DNA of 64,000 nt from Nipponacmea schrenckii (lineage: Eukaryota; Mollusca; Gastropoda; Lottiidae). Numbering within the stretch: the first letter of the stretch is position 1; every line of letters begins with the position of its first letter. Positions 25,601 to 34,764 of the stretch are shown in pieces. The stretch spans positions 17,566,338 to 17,630,337 of the forward strand of contig CM060199.1 in assembly GCA_030562195.1 (NCBI GenBank). The letters run 5' to 3'. Below the pieces are notes generated by a model. It saw only the letters and a program-made list of their open reading frames with translations. It was not told the DNA's origin and did no database searches. Position numbers and translations under genes: made by a program.

Positions 25601-27457
25601 ATAATTACCAATCAAACTGTATTTTATGAAATATCCTCCAGAAAATGGAAACCATTTAACAGTAAATCACCCTCTGAAAAATCTGCTGGTTAAATTTTTG
25701 GGAAGGTTAGTGCTGCTAGTCAGTTGATATTTCACTGAGGTACGTCTAAAAGTTATTTCATCAATCAGAGTCCTTTAGATCATGGCAACAATACAACAGA
25801 AAGTAACCGGTTTACGTTTGGCCGTGTTGTTGTTCGACAAGTGCTGTTGGCATTGAGTTCGATTTTGAACTCTAGAATATTAATACTCTTTCAATGCGGT
25901 ACATAACCATTAAACAGATCTTCATAAAACAGTCTTCTTCTGGAAAAATACATCCGGGAATCACCCTCTGAAAAATCTGCTGATTTTAAATGTTTTGGAA
26001 GGGTGGTGATTTTGGTCAGTAATGTAGTCACCTCCCGATATTTTCGCTATTATTACTTACCAAACAGCATTTCATGAAACAATATCCCTAAGACTATGGA
26101 AACAATACATCTGTAAATATCACCCTCTGAAAATTATGCTGATTTAATTGTTTTGGAAAGGTGGTGATTTTGATCAGTAATGTAGTCACCTCCTGGGCGT
26201 TGAGGTGAATTTTTTTTCGCTGTTATTACTTATCAAACAGCATTTCAAGACTATGGAAACAATACACCTGTTAATATCACCCTTTGAAGACTATGCTGGT
26301 TTAATTGTTTTGGAAAGGTGGTGATTTTGATCAGTAATGTAGTCGACTCCTGAGCGTTAAGGTGAATATATTATCGCTAAAATTACTTATCAAACAGCAT
26401 TTCATGAAACAATATCCCTAAGACTATGGAAACCATACATCAATAGAAATCATCCTCTGAAAATTCTGCTGGCTTAAATATTTGGGAAGGTTAGTGCTGC
26501 TAATCAGCTGATATTTCACATAGGTACATCTAAAAGTTATTACATCAAACTAGATACTTAAGATCATGGCAACAATAAATCAGTAAGTAACCGGTTTACG
26601 ATGGACAATGCAGTCTCTGAAACTCTAGAATGTGAATACTCTTTGAATGCGGTACATAACCATTAAACAGAACTTCATAAAACAGTGTTCTTCTGGAAAC
26701 AATATAACAGTTTATCACCCTCTGAAAAAATACTCGCTGGAAACTGCTGGCACTGTTTGACACTGGGTCTCTTTTGTATGGGTAAATTTAAGTCCATTTT
26801 TTTGTGTTTGTTGAGAAAAAACAAATTAGACAAGTATGGGGTTTAACGTCTTACATTTCTTCATATTATTGACCTTATTACCGACAACAGCATGTAGTGT
26901 GCCGTGAATCTTATTACAAAGAAATTGGCACCGTTTCGAATACTTTCTAAATAATTTAAGTCCCTTAATGTGCACATCGTCCAGTTATTAGCATCAATAG
27001 TATCGGAAGCAGAAATTATTAAATCGCTTTTTGAAAATAGTAAAAAAATGCCTTTACGTATAATCTTCGAAATATTATTAATCTAACATATATGAACTAT
27101 TTGGAAAAAGGACGAGTGTATAAAGATTTCGTCACTTTATGGTTATAATAAATCCAATTTATTTCACGTAATTTCCGTCAGTTATACAAATTCGAATTTA
27201 TATTTAATTGTAGATCGGTTAGATGCCGAATTCGGTTCTGAAACGTATTACGGTTATATCTGAAACTGAAATATACGAATGCATACCTTAGATACGTAGT
27301 ATATATATTATAATCAGTAAAGAAAAGAAAATTAACTTACGTAAGCGCTGCGCCTTGATGGTGCCCATGCATACTGTTTAGGTTCATATCTTCCAATCCA
27401 AGCCATTGTTACACCCAGGGTAAAAAATAGTAAAAACAGCTGAAGAAATCGATCCAT
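4479..27457 (-). CDS. Secreted cysteine-rich protein, prohormone-3-like (four exons)
   Basis: Coding exons: 27341-27457, 8660-8810, 7305-7379 and 4479-4657, joined in phases 0, 1, 1. They give 522 nt and a 173-residue precursor. Residues 1-19 are a hydrophobic signal peptide; cleavage is likely after VTMA. A 15-residue segment (20-34) ends at a dibasic RR (35-36). Cysteine module 1 reads C40-x6-C47-x5-C53C54-x5-C60, followed by C87 and C96. Module 2 reads C118-x5-C124-x3-C128C129-x12-C142-x11-C154. Both have the spacing style of inhibitor-cystine-knot or colipase-type folds. The layout (signal peptide, short N-terminal segment, CC module, second CC module with an RHRF-like loop) resembles insect prohormone-3, a putative neuropeptide precursor. 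That assignment is from memory and moderate. An alternative is an unrelated secreted knottin. The first intron is 18.5 kb and houses GEMIN8 on the other strand. Confidence 0.7.
5719..5790. repeat. Near-perfect short hairpin in intron 3
   Basis: Left arm TATGGAAGACCGAACAG at 5719-5735 plus CCATT; right arm AATGG plus CTGTTCGGTCTTCCATA at 5774-5790. This gives about 22 paired bases with one bulged T and a loop of about 27 nt. Size and shape fit a precursor-microRNA-like hairpin or a tiny foldback transposon. Confidence 0.6.
5982..6075 (-). repeat. tRNA(Leu/Ser)-like sequence, SINE head or tRNA pseudogene
   Basis: On the minus strand it starts GGTCCGTTGGCCGAGTGATC, with a class-II tRNA A-box (TGGCCGAGTGA), and has a B-box GGTTCGAAACT about 60 bases later. 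The spacing fits a long-variable-arm tRNA. The acceptor ends do not pair well, so a functional tRNA is unlikely; the head of a SINE or a pseudogene is likelier. Confidence 0.45.
6424..6778 (-). mobile_element. tRNA-derived SINE, near full length
   Basis: On the minus strand the head reads GGAGCCGTGGTGGCAGTGGG (A-box region) and then GGTTCAATCCC (B-box). It is followed by a body with CTGTCCTGGCAAATTTTCCC and ends AGGTAGGACGTAAAACTCC with a (TTTCA)n tail. The same body and tail recur at about 10.88, 19.77, 30.95, 33.42 and 49.92 kb. Confidence 0.8.
7305..7379 (-). CDS. Secreted-peptide gene, exon 3
   Basis: 75 nt between the acceptor TATTTCAG and the donor GCTG|GTAAGC, phase 1 to phase 1. It encodes HRYSTC (C96), then an alanine/basic linker ending in HKKAG. 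The KK pair could be a processing site between the two cysteine modules. Confidence 0.75.
8660..8810 (-). CDS. Secreted-peptide gene, exon 2 (cysteine module 1, two possible donors)
   Basis: The acceptor CTTTTCAG precedes TGT (C40), phase 0. The exon encodes C40, C47, C53C54, C60 and C87. Two good donors both leave phase 1: ACAG|GTGAGT at 8660/8659 (long form) and CAA|GTAAGT at 8717/8716 (short form, 57 nt less). The short form drops residues 71-89, including C87. Both join to exon 3 in frame. Confidence 0.75.
8811..13850. other. Intron 1 of the secreted-peptide gene, distal part
   Basis: AT-rich intron DNA between exon 2 and the GEMIN8 promoter region. Apart from the SINE at 10.88 kb I see no gene, RNA or clear repeat. 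Short open frames here have no recognisable content. Confidence 0.5.
10880..11205 (+). mobile_element. tRNA-derived SINE, full-length copy
   Basis: Head with GAGTTAGATGCTTGCTCG and the B-box GGTTCAATCCC at about 10924-10934, body with CGTTTGGATGGGACTGAGGC and AAAGATCCCTCGACAG, end GTAGGATTTAAAACTCC. Same family as 6424-6778, opposite orientation. Confidence 0.78.
13858..13900 (+). promoter_or_regulatory. Candidate GEMIN8 promoter motifs
   Basis: An ATGCGCAGTC string (NRF1 half-site type) is followed about 20 bp later by ACATCCGGTT (ETS core). Such pairs are common in housekeeping promoters. They lie about 300 bp before the GEMIN8 ATG; the transcription start was not determined. Confidence 0.35.
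14191..15063 (+). CDS. GEMIN8: Gem-associated protein 8 (SMN complex subunit)
   Basis: Uninterrupted frame of 290 codons. Gemin8 is a subunit of the SMN complex, which assembles Sm rings on spliceosomal snRNAs in the cytoplasm and Gems; it links SMN to the Gemin6/7-Unrip module. Visible features: an acidic serine/threonine-rich N-terminus (1-65); an aromatic block SQYWYTASCFDRYWKHYQ (about 67-84) like the WY..RYW.HY motif of vertebrate Gemin8; a basic stretch SKKKRKRRLQKQRSRK that could be a nuclear signal; an acidic MEITEEMLEFFA helix; and the diagnostic C-terminus with ERPGVRRTAEMKLLYG and KQPKVWPNIPLR. It is longer than human Gemin8 (about 242 aa), mainly at the N-terminus. The coding part has no intron and lies inside intron 1 of the secreted-peptide gene on the opposite strand. 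A retroposed origin is possible, but the frame is intact and has its own candidate promoter. Confidence 0.93.
   Translation: MDSREFESSPASVDTSLDSESEFTCVTETQCEISEDPLNSDSVASSSTTTESSTNESPRREVPDMTSQYWYTASCFDRYWKHYQKVMTWYNKHLQVYRNLQYQYTAHSGQTTNNWATNRPRSKKKRKRRLQKQRSRKLRVDLSSSDRSSGQVEKPTVYAEEPMSGTEASSLRDELVETEEFEMEITEEMLEFFAKSQQHRKDRDSKENENGKSTEMVNIEDAHKPVRTVEPPKERPGVRRTAEMKLLYGKGAAMIHGMETALKMSYDRNLDVKQPKVWPNIPLRIVFADT
15320..15329 (+). terminator. GEMIN8 polyadenylation signals
   Basis: Two overlapping AATAAA hexamers (15320-15325 and 15324-15329), about 260 bases after the stop codon. Confidence 0.7.
16669..17102. repeat. Tandem direct duplication, two units of about 210-225 bp
   Basis: Both units start AGCTTTCTACCAGCGA (16669 and 16895) and end CTTATCAAAGGAGTCT. 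They share CTTTAGATGCATGTTTCC-type internal sequence. Unit 1 has a small extra internal repeat of TACTGGATGATATTAA. Confidence 0.85.
19768..19845 (-). mobile_element. SINE tail fragment
   Basis: TACGTTCTAC... ATGAGGAAAATGTTTGCCAG followed by GACAGAGGCATTA matches the 3' half of the SINE at 6424-6778. The head is missing. Confidence 0.55.
24388..24477. repeat. 30-bp minisatellite, three units
   Basis: Units start TCGAAAATG at 24388, 24418 and 24448. The first two are identical; the third has diverged in the middle. Confidence 0.9.
24976..25260 (+). pseudogene. Decayed GIY-YIG endonuclease domain (Penelope-like element remnant)
   Basis: The frame ends SCKEYRVQYVGETQISLRTH before a stop at 25183-25185. 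After the stop the same frame continues SRHRFDILHKIDRLIANHF. The QYVGET..SLR.H...R pattern followed by I..HF is the core of the GIY-YIG nuclease family as carried at the C-terminus of Penelope-like retroelements. The expected YxI part of the motif has decayed, a stop sits in the domain and no reverse transcriptase is recognisable upstream, so this is a dead fragment. Confidence 0.6.
25245..26770. repeat. Satellite array, units of about 165-185 bp (some about 290 bp)
   Basis: The marker ATCACCCTCTGAAAA or close variants recurs near 25.50, 25.67, 25.97, 26.12, 26.28, 26.45 and 26.71 kb, each followed by a TGGTGATTTTGATCAGTAATG-like block and GCATTTCATGAAACA. Two longer units share an extra block with AGTAACCGGTTTACG. 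The array starts directly at the end of the GIY-YIG fragment. Confidence 0.85.
27341..27457 (-). CDS. Secreted-peptide gene, exon 1 (signal peptide and candidate peptide)
   Basis: 39 codons from ATG to a strong donor TAC|GTAAGT, phase 0. It encodes the signal peptide (MDRFLQLFLLFFTLGVTMA) and the segment WIGRYEPKQYAWAPS before RR. The start is the only ATG ahead of the hydrophobic core and lies about 50 bp downstream of a TATA box. Confidence 0.8.
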
Positions 27458-27507
27458 AGCGAATTAGTCTTTTTATTTCTTATTTACTCTCTGATTTCCA
27501 AAATATA

Positions 27508-27514
27508 TTTTATA
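27508..27514 (-). promoter_or_regulatory. TATA box of the secreted-peptide gene
   Basis: TATAAAA on the minus strand, 51 bases before the start codon, predicting transcription from about 27480 and a short 5' UTR. CCAAT-type elements (ATTGG near 27725, CCAAT near 27753) lie about 210-240 bp further upstream. Confidence 0.55.
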
Positions 27515-27769
27515 TCTGAGAGACTTAATGCACCATCGGCCGTTTTAGATTCAACAGTTATTATTCCTTGGGTCGCGTTCTGTCCTCTAGTCTTAGACTA
27601 TACCAAATCACTTGCGACCTGATCAAAAGTTATATTTGCAAGAAAATTCCTTGATTACTAGTTAACGTAGGCTACTAACTATCAGAATTCAATAATAAGC
27701 GGGCCAATGTTAATAACGAATTGTGATTGGTTCAGTTGATTGATCATTTTAACCAATCAATAGTCGGTG

Positions 27770-30700
27770 ATATTTGAAGATGGGAGGAAGCGCGTGGGGT
27801 AACGAGCTTAAAGCACGTGAACCTTACAAGGGTCTATTGATTTAAAGAAATAAAAAGGCCAATTTCCATCAATTATTTTCTATGTTTGTGTGAAGAGTTT
27901 TAACAAGTTGAATATAGATGGAAACAGTGTAGATCATTTTTTATTTTAAATAAATATTCATGACATGCAAAATAGAATAAAATGGATGAGAGCTTCATAT
28001 TTCAGCGACGCGTTGACGAACAGCATTGCTTGCAATTCACCAATTAGATGATTCTTTCAAGACGAGGGGCTAATACTTGTTAAAATGAATATAGTTTTCT
28101 TTACTTCATCAACGGACGCTTGCAAGTTTATAACATTCATCAAAATGAAAAAGTTAATTTTATTTTTATTAACATTCCCCTATGTTCAACGCACCAGTGA
28201 CGTCATAATTTATAGTCAGGCATGGTAAACATAGGTTTCAACCCCAGAGGACAACGGAGGCTGGGCTCCGGATAGTGATGATTTAGCCCCACAAAAACTC
28301 TCTCAAATCATTCTTCAGTTAGCATAGATTAATTAATTTACAAAAGTAAACAGATTTATTTGATTGGGATTTTGGTACCGTGGAATCGTCAGAAATGCGA
28401 TGTCCGTTGTCAAAGCTAATAGTTTTCTAAATTTCCTGGTTAAGGGGGAGAAATAGGACAAAAAGTACCAATTGGGTTCTGCCGACAGAACTGCTGGGTT
28501 TATTTAAATTCACCAAACGGTGGTAAATATGGCGCAAATATTGGTATTGTAGTATTATAGATTTTAGAATTACAAAACAGAGAAACGAAACTATTGAATT
28601 GGAATGAATCTTCAGCGAACCATAAAATGGGGACGTTGCTTATTGTCAATTCTATCGTTTATTGAAGAGGACGTTAGGCTGATTTTCTGAAATGCAACTG
28701 TATCTATTGGCGAAGTAAATATTTAGATGACTATGTAGGTTTAATCTATAAACGGTTGAGTATTACAGAGCTAACCAGACAGACCATTGCAGAATCTTTA
28801 CTTTTCTTGTCTTTGAGAAAACTTTCAACATGATTTCACATTAGCCTCTGCTTGCATAATAATACTAATGATAATGATAATGACAATTTTTTAAATATTA
28901 TCTGTATTTATTTTGCTTATGGACATATTCTTAATAATAATAAATATAATTACTTTATTTAGGATCTCAAAATGAGACATATGAAAATTTACAAAAAAAT
29001 GATAACATATATATATACATATATGTACATATATTACTTTGCTTTAGAATAATCTAAAATAATAATTACAAATTTACAAAGATTTTCCAGCTCTAATCCT
29101 CTGCTAGTGAACAAATTAAACATTTTAATTCATTAGGGATATTTACAGTGATATTCGTTTACGTATTCTTTTTTCTTAAATTCTAAATTTGCATGAGGAA
29201 TCCGCAACTTTACAACTTTGAAATCAGCAATTGCGTTTATCTGTTGCCTAGTTGATACTTAAATGTCAAAAGCCATTGTGTGATTTTTTAGCTACTCAGT
29301 TCCTACTCAGACTGATTAAAACAATATTTATCTTTTCTGCCTTTTTTCCGGGTTCCTACACTAATCCATAATCTGAATATATTGTAACGAACAAAGAAAA
29401 AAAAGGCCTCGTGAACTCCGCCTAATGCAATGATTTATCTATATATACCGTAGGGACTGGTTGAAACAAGTCGACGGGCACCATTTAACTCCCTATCATG
29501 AGAGCATGAGCAGGAGATAGATTTTCTCGAGTAACTCATAAATGTCTGAATCACGCTAAGAAACAAAAATGTCTATAAAATGGGTTCAACTGAAACACTC
29601 TTATATCATGTCCTCATAGTCACTTCTCTTGTATTAAAAAAATTGTCAATGCGACGACTTGTGACAGCAGGGAACACAGCATGTCAAAATATTGTTGAGA
29701 TATTGGCTATATTCGCAACTTAGTTGTTCTGTTCAAGAAAAGTACCCTATATTAGGTTTCACAAATTGAACTCATCAAACAGATCAGCATTTAAAGTGAG
29801 TGTCAGGAAGTTTCTAAATATGATATTAAAGCTTTGATGTGCACCATGTTTTTTGGTTCCTACATTTCCACTAAAATTGGTTAGGTATAGCGTCATTAAA
29901 GCAAATACAGCTTATGATATTGGAGAAGAATCTTTGTGATAATGACCTCATAATTATACACAAATTTATCGAGTCCGTTCTCGGAACCGTTCCGAGACCA
30001 CATCCCCGAGGTGGGCCAGAATTGGAAGTGTTCTCAGCACTTTCGACCTTTTACATTACACAAAATTCATCGGTACTATTCTCAGAACGGTTTCGAGAAC
30101 GGCATATTTTTGTAATGTAAAAGGGGTTATTGATTCTTTTCAAAGGTTGGTCCTTTCGGTCTAACTTATAAAATAGAAAATAGAGTCACCAAGCAGCAAA
30201 TTTTCCTAATGAATACGCAAGTCGCTAGAGGTTAGAAATTTACTATTCTGAGAAAATGTAATCAGTAATCAAATGTTTTCCTAAATGAACGATTTGACCA
30301 TTCGTCGACACTTGGTAATAAACTCGTTAGACAAGCCTCAATTGATATAAATTGACTTTTCATACTTTTAGAACTAGAAGTGCAAGAATTATACCATAAT
30401 AGCACTCCTGGTCGTATATGGAGTGCCTGGGAGCAAATTAGGTATTGGAAATAGAACATAAACTGAAGAAGACCGAACATCTTGGACTTTTCAGATTAAT
30501 GAACAAGAACAAGTTTACAATTGATTAATATACAGTTATTTATTTTTTCCTCTGTTGAGTTGTCGGTTTCCATACAGACCTTATGTAATTTATTCATTAC
30601 AACGAACTAAGGAGTAACAATTTTGTAAAATAATTTTGTGGTTACTGCCAGAACGGACTGAGAAGTCAAACTACAGAAAGTGATTCAACAGCCGTTCTAA

Positions 30701-30815
30701 AAATGTTTCGTTTACACATATAGCAATACTCTTCTCATGGTCGGTTTTGGATTGAGGTCCATTGGAAATATTAGAGGTTATGTTTACTGCTTGAATCCAA
30801 CTAACCAACTGAGCA
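27770..30815. other. Intergenic, nothing recognised
   Basis: Upstream region of the secreted-peptide gene. No coding region or clear repeat was identified; short AT-rich microsatellite-like tracts occur near 28.9-29.0 kb. Confidence 0.5.
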
Positions 30816-30890
30816 ACCAACCAAAAGCATAGCGCCGTTAACCAACCAAATGCATAGCGCCGTTAACCAACCAAATGCATAGCGCCGTTA
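30816..30890. repeat. 25-bp minisatellite, three units
   Basis: Three consecutive units of the form ACCAACCAAATGCATAGCGC followed by CGTTA, starting at 30816, 30841 and 30866. Nearly identical. Confidence 0.92.
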
Positions 30891-30952
30891 AACGATTTTC
30901 GTTTAAAATAGTTTCGACAAGAAAACCTTTAGATAAAACTCTCCAACATGGT

Positions 30953-30990
30953 AAATGAAATGAAATGAATGGAGTTTTACGTCCTACTGT
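30953..30990 (-). mobile_element. SINE tail fragment
   Basis: AAATGAAATGAATGGAGTTT followed by TACGTCCTACT is the 3' end of the tRNA-derived SINE family seen at 6.42 and 49.92 kb. Nothing of the body remains. Confidence 0.6.
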
Positions 30991-31300
30991 CCAACATGGT
31001 AAAAGATACATTTCTCTAGACTTCAGTCCATAATTTAACTTAAGAATTTAACATCTACTAAGAAGACAGACTGCCCCTTTAAAACATTTAACATAGGATT
31101 CAAAAATGTCATTCTTTATAAACCCGTGAAGCTGTGCAAGCTTTAACCAGAGACAAACGAAGCTCTATATTTTTATAAAATATATAGTTTGAAAGATTAT
31201 AGTGAATTGATACATTAATGCTTCAGTGTCTAAGTCTGATTTCAATAATCCCTCTGAAACCTCGCTTATGTTGAATTTTATATCAGAATTTGAAGTAATT

Positions 31301-32889
31301 GCGTGGCAATCGATTTATCGATTGACACGCTTTGATTTTGGTCGGATTATTTTTTTTTTTTTTTTTTTTATTTTTTTTTTTTTGTTTTTTTTTTTTTTTT
31401 TTTTTTTTGGGCAGCTCCACAGCCCAAACCGTAAATGCTACAGTGATCTGGTTTAAAAAATACGATAAGATACGTTCTGGAATCAAAAACGAATATCTAA
31501 CTTCGAATTTTTGCCAACCCGAAAGTGGCTAATTGCATAATATGCAATTAAGATTTCGTGCTAACTCAGGATCTAATTGTCGGATCGATCTGAAATTTAT
31601 AGGATATAAAAAGGTCGGCAAAGCAAAATAAAATATATCATCAAAATTTTTTTGTCACTTCCGGTTTTGGCGTGGGGACTTCCGGTTTATTCGACTCAAG
31701 TCGGGCGACGCTGCTTCCGCCGTAATATAATAATGTAAACAAAAACAGTATATATTAGCTATACTTAATAGATTTAATCCCCTGAAAAGAAAAAAAAATT
31801 GATTTCAAGTTGCGCATGCGCAGTTCCCCGAGAAAAGCAACTTTTCTTAAAAATTCAATAAGTCCGCCATTTATTAATTGATTTGTATGATTTTGGTGTT
31901 TATCGAAATCTTGTTACTTTATTCAAAATTTGTTGGGAACAGAATTTTGATTTTCGAATTTAAAAATTTTTTTTGGCCGTTTGAATTTTTTTCAAAATTC
32001 AAAAATTTATATTTCGTTACCTTGACCTTCAACAACCTTGAAATTTGAAATGTAGAATGTCCTTCACCTCAGCTGTCTATAGATACGCTTATATTTGATG
32101 AAAAATATCAACCTTCGGCTTTGTTACTTCCGGTTTCTGCGTGGGGACTTCCGGTTTATTCGACTCAAGTCTGGCGACCCTGTTTCCGCTGTATTTCAAG
32201 AATGTAAACAAAAACAGTATTAAATAGATATACTAAATAGATTAAATCCCTTGAAAAGAAAAAAAAAAGATTTTAAGTTGCGCATGCGCAGTTACCCGAG
32301 AATAGCAACTTATCTTTAAATTTCAATAAGTCCGCCATTTATTAATTGATTTGTATGATTTTGGGCTCTATCGAAACCTTGTTACTTTATCTAAAATTTG
32401 TTGGGAACAGAATTTTGATTTTTGAATTTAAAAATTTTTTTGGCCGTTAGAATTTTTTGAAAATTCAAAATTTTTATCTCGTGACCTTGACATTCAACAA
32501 CCTTCAAATTTGAAATGTAGAATGTCCTTCACCCCAGGAGGGGGGCAGCTCCACAGCCCAACCCGTAAATACTACAGTGTTCTGGTTTAAAAAATACAAT
32601 AAGATACGTTTTAGAATCAAAAACGAATATCTAACTTCTGATTTTTGCCAACCCGAATGTGGCTAGTTGCATAATTGCAACTAAGATTCGTGCTTACTCA
32701 GGGTCTAATTGTCGGATCGAACTGAAATAGATAAGATATAGAAAATACGGCAAAGCAAATAAAAATATATCATCAAAATTTTTTGTCACTTCCGGTCTTG
32801 GCGTAGGCGTAAAAATATCAAAATTGCAAGCTAACAGGTTAAAAGTTTCAAAAGGTCCAAAATCAAAGGGATAAATGCGTTGCCACGCT
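31301..32889. mobile_element. Composite repeat with inverted ends, duplicated inside
   Basis: The outer ends are imperfect inverted repeats: left GCGTGGCAATCGATTTATCG and on to CTTTGATTTTGG (31301-31340); right, reversed, GCGTGGCAACGCATTTATCC and CTTTGATTTTGG (32854-32889). Inside, block A (about 31409-31645, GGGCAGCTCCACAGCCCAA...) recurs at about 32525-32790, and block B (about 31650-32090) recurs at about 32118-32530, giving the order A-B-B-A. Block B holds a perfect TGCGCATGCGCA palindrome and ACTTCCGG motifs. A poly-T stretch fills 31351-31408. It contains no coding region, so it is a non-autonomous element of unknown class. Confidence 0.65.
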
Positions 32890-33353
32890 CGGAGGCTGTT
32901 CACAGCTCTAGTTTCATCTTGTTTTTCTTACTTTCAGTCTATGTTGTAGTTAAACACTCTATACCAATATCTAAACCATCTCAGTGAATGCCTTCGGGAA
33001 CAACTGAATCGTTTGCCCAAGGGTTTTACAGTAACAAATAAAACCAATAAGATGCCTCAACGGAAAGTCTGTTAACAGGTAATTATAATGCCTACAATCT
33101 TTCTGTCGAGGCTGTATATGCTAGAGCGATATGAGAAACGTGGCTAATGCAGTCAAGGTAAAAGAGATTTTAAAAAGGTTAACATACAATATCCTTTGTA
33201 GACACAAAGGCTTAATATTGATGTCTCCTTTTAGATTATTAAGAACTCTGTTCATTTTCCTTTTCTGAGACATCAGGCTACTCTCCGGTTTTATCTTTAA
33301 TCCGTTACTTTAAAACAGAATATCTCAATAACAAACTTGAAATCTATTTCTAG

Positions 33354-33765
33354 GTTTGGATTAAATGCAATATTATAAGTGCATAAGAAATATTACAGTC
33401 TGAAGAACTTGGTGATCTGCGAAGATCTGGCATGGAAAGAGCGTCTTGTCGTTCGGATTGGACAATAAACTGAGACCCCATGTGCTGCAGGCTGTGCACG
33501 TTAAAGATCCCTTGACAGACTACTATCTTACGATTTCCATCTAATGCCGCTGTCCTAGAAAAATTTCCCTTCTTGCACACATGGTGTTGCCTATAATATT
33601 TATTAGCCCATAAGGTGCAGAAGAGTAGGACGTAAAAACTCCATTCATTTATATATTGTATTCACGATATCATCTCAACTTTCAATTCTTAATCAAAGCT
33701 GGCTTCGAACATTTACAATTAGTCATGTGACCTAGTGTCAATTCTAGACTGTGTATATTGACAAT
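33354..33765 (+). pseudogene. Inverted partial copy of the last NUP133 exon, split by a SINE
   Basis: From 33354, just after a retained TTTCTAG acceptor, the sequence follows the NUP133 final exon (minus strand 36210 downward) through TACAGTCTGAAGAACTTGGT to about 33424. It resumes at 33670 with TCATCTCAACTTTCAATTC and continues through the matching stop codon (33728-33730) into 3' UTR similarity to about 33763. The first codons are broken (an in-frame TAA soon after the acceptor), so it is not functional. The gap 33425-33669 is a SINE. Confidence 0.85.
33425..33669 (+). mobile_element. 5'-truncated SINE inserted in the NUP133 exon copy
   Basis: Contains CTTGTCGTTCGGATTGGAC, ACGTTAAAGATCCCTTGACA and the family end GTAGGACGTAAAAACTCC. 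Same family as the copies at 6.42, 10.88 and 49.92 kb. The tRNA-like head is absent. Target-site duplications could not be defined. Confidence 0.75.
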
Positions 33766-34398
33766 CGAGTCTTCCTGTTTGACATAGACTTTATCAATCA
33801 GCACAGTCTTGTTAGTAGGGGAATCTGATTAATTAACTAGTTTTTATTTAATCAAATCAACAGTGTTTAGGAATGAAATCAAATATTAGTCAAAGGAAAT
33901 TCAGAAAATCTGAAATGTACTTGTTTAAATACCATGATTTCTGTTGTTAGTTTAACTATCTAGTCACCAATAGAAATTTCAGAGTAAAGATAAACCGATT
34001 GCCCTTCGTTTGATACTCAAATCACAATATAACACACAAGGAATGCTTTGTAGAATATGTAGGAGGTTAAGTCATCGGCAGCACCAGCCTCCTGGGACTG
34101 GGTGCAAATAGATGGAATTTTAAATGCGGCATCTGTGGAGCCGCAATGGTCGCAAACCTACTATATACAGCATCTTGAAAAGGTACATTCTAATGAAATC
34201 TTTTCATAATTTTTGAGAACACGAAGCCTGTTGAAGTCCTTGCCCCCAAATACTGATACATGTACATTGTTACAAAGACTTGTTCTTGTCGGAAGCTTCT
34301 CTGGTCAGAATCATTCTGATCTGCATTGATAAAACCGTTGAAGAAAAACAATCAGAAATTTATATAGATTCGTTGTGTAGTTGTTAATTTTGTTTCAG

Positions 34399-34504
34399 AG
34401 GCATCATCATGGATATCGTAAATATCGAATGTGCTAATATTAGGCATGACGAGTTTGTGTCTCCAGATGATGAGGAATGGTTCGTCCGACTCTATTTTCT
34501 ACAG
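34399..34504 (+). CDS. Possible unassigned coding exon
   Basis: Bounded by a good acceptor (TTTTGTTTCAG) and a donor (CTACAG|GTAATA). From an ATG at 34409 it reads 32 codons in phase 0, with DEFVSPDDEEWFVRLYFLQ at the end. An upstream open stretch (about 34060-34182) contains SWDWVQIDGILNAASVEPQW and ends at AAG|GTACAT. I recognise no family. It could be a pseudogene or transposon piece; no downstream partner exon was found. Confidence 0.25.
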
Positions 34505-34764
34505 GTAATAAAACGTTCAGACAGATATTAGCGCCACTTTTTAGCGTTTAGGCATAACTAGACCGTTAGTTTCTGGAGAGGGCTTATATAGGCTTAGCCT
34601 GCTGCCTAATCCAGTATAAATAAATGTTGTTAATACAAGACCGTTGGTTTGGACAATTTCTATCATCACTTCCACCAGGTTTTCAATATCTGCAGTCGAT
34701 TCAGATGATTCTAATCCTCCCCATATACATGTATAGTTGAAATTGGAGGGTAAGTTCATATCTT

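Noticed and set aside
31226..31532. Poly-phenylalanine and poly-lysine frames
   Set aside because: Artefacts of the poly-T stretch inside the composite repeat.
34541..34759. 72-codon minus-strand frame
   Set aside because: Looks protein-like, but I could not place it in a family. It has no convincing exon borders on the minus strand and overlaps plausible plus-strand splice signals; unresolved rather than supported.
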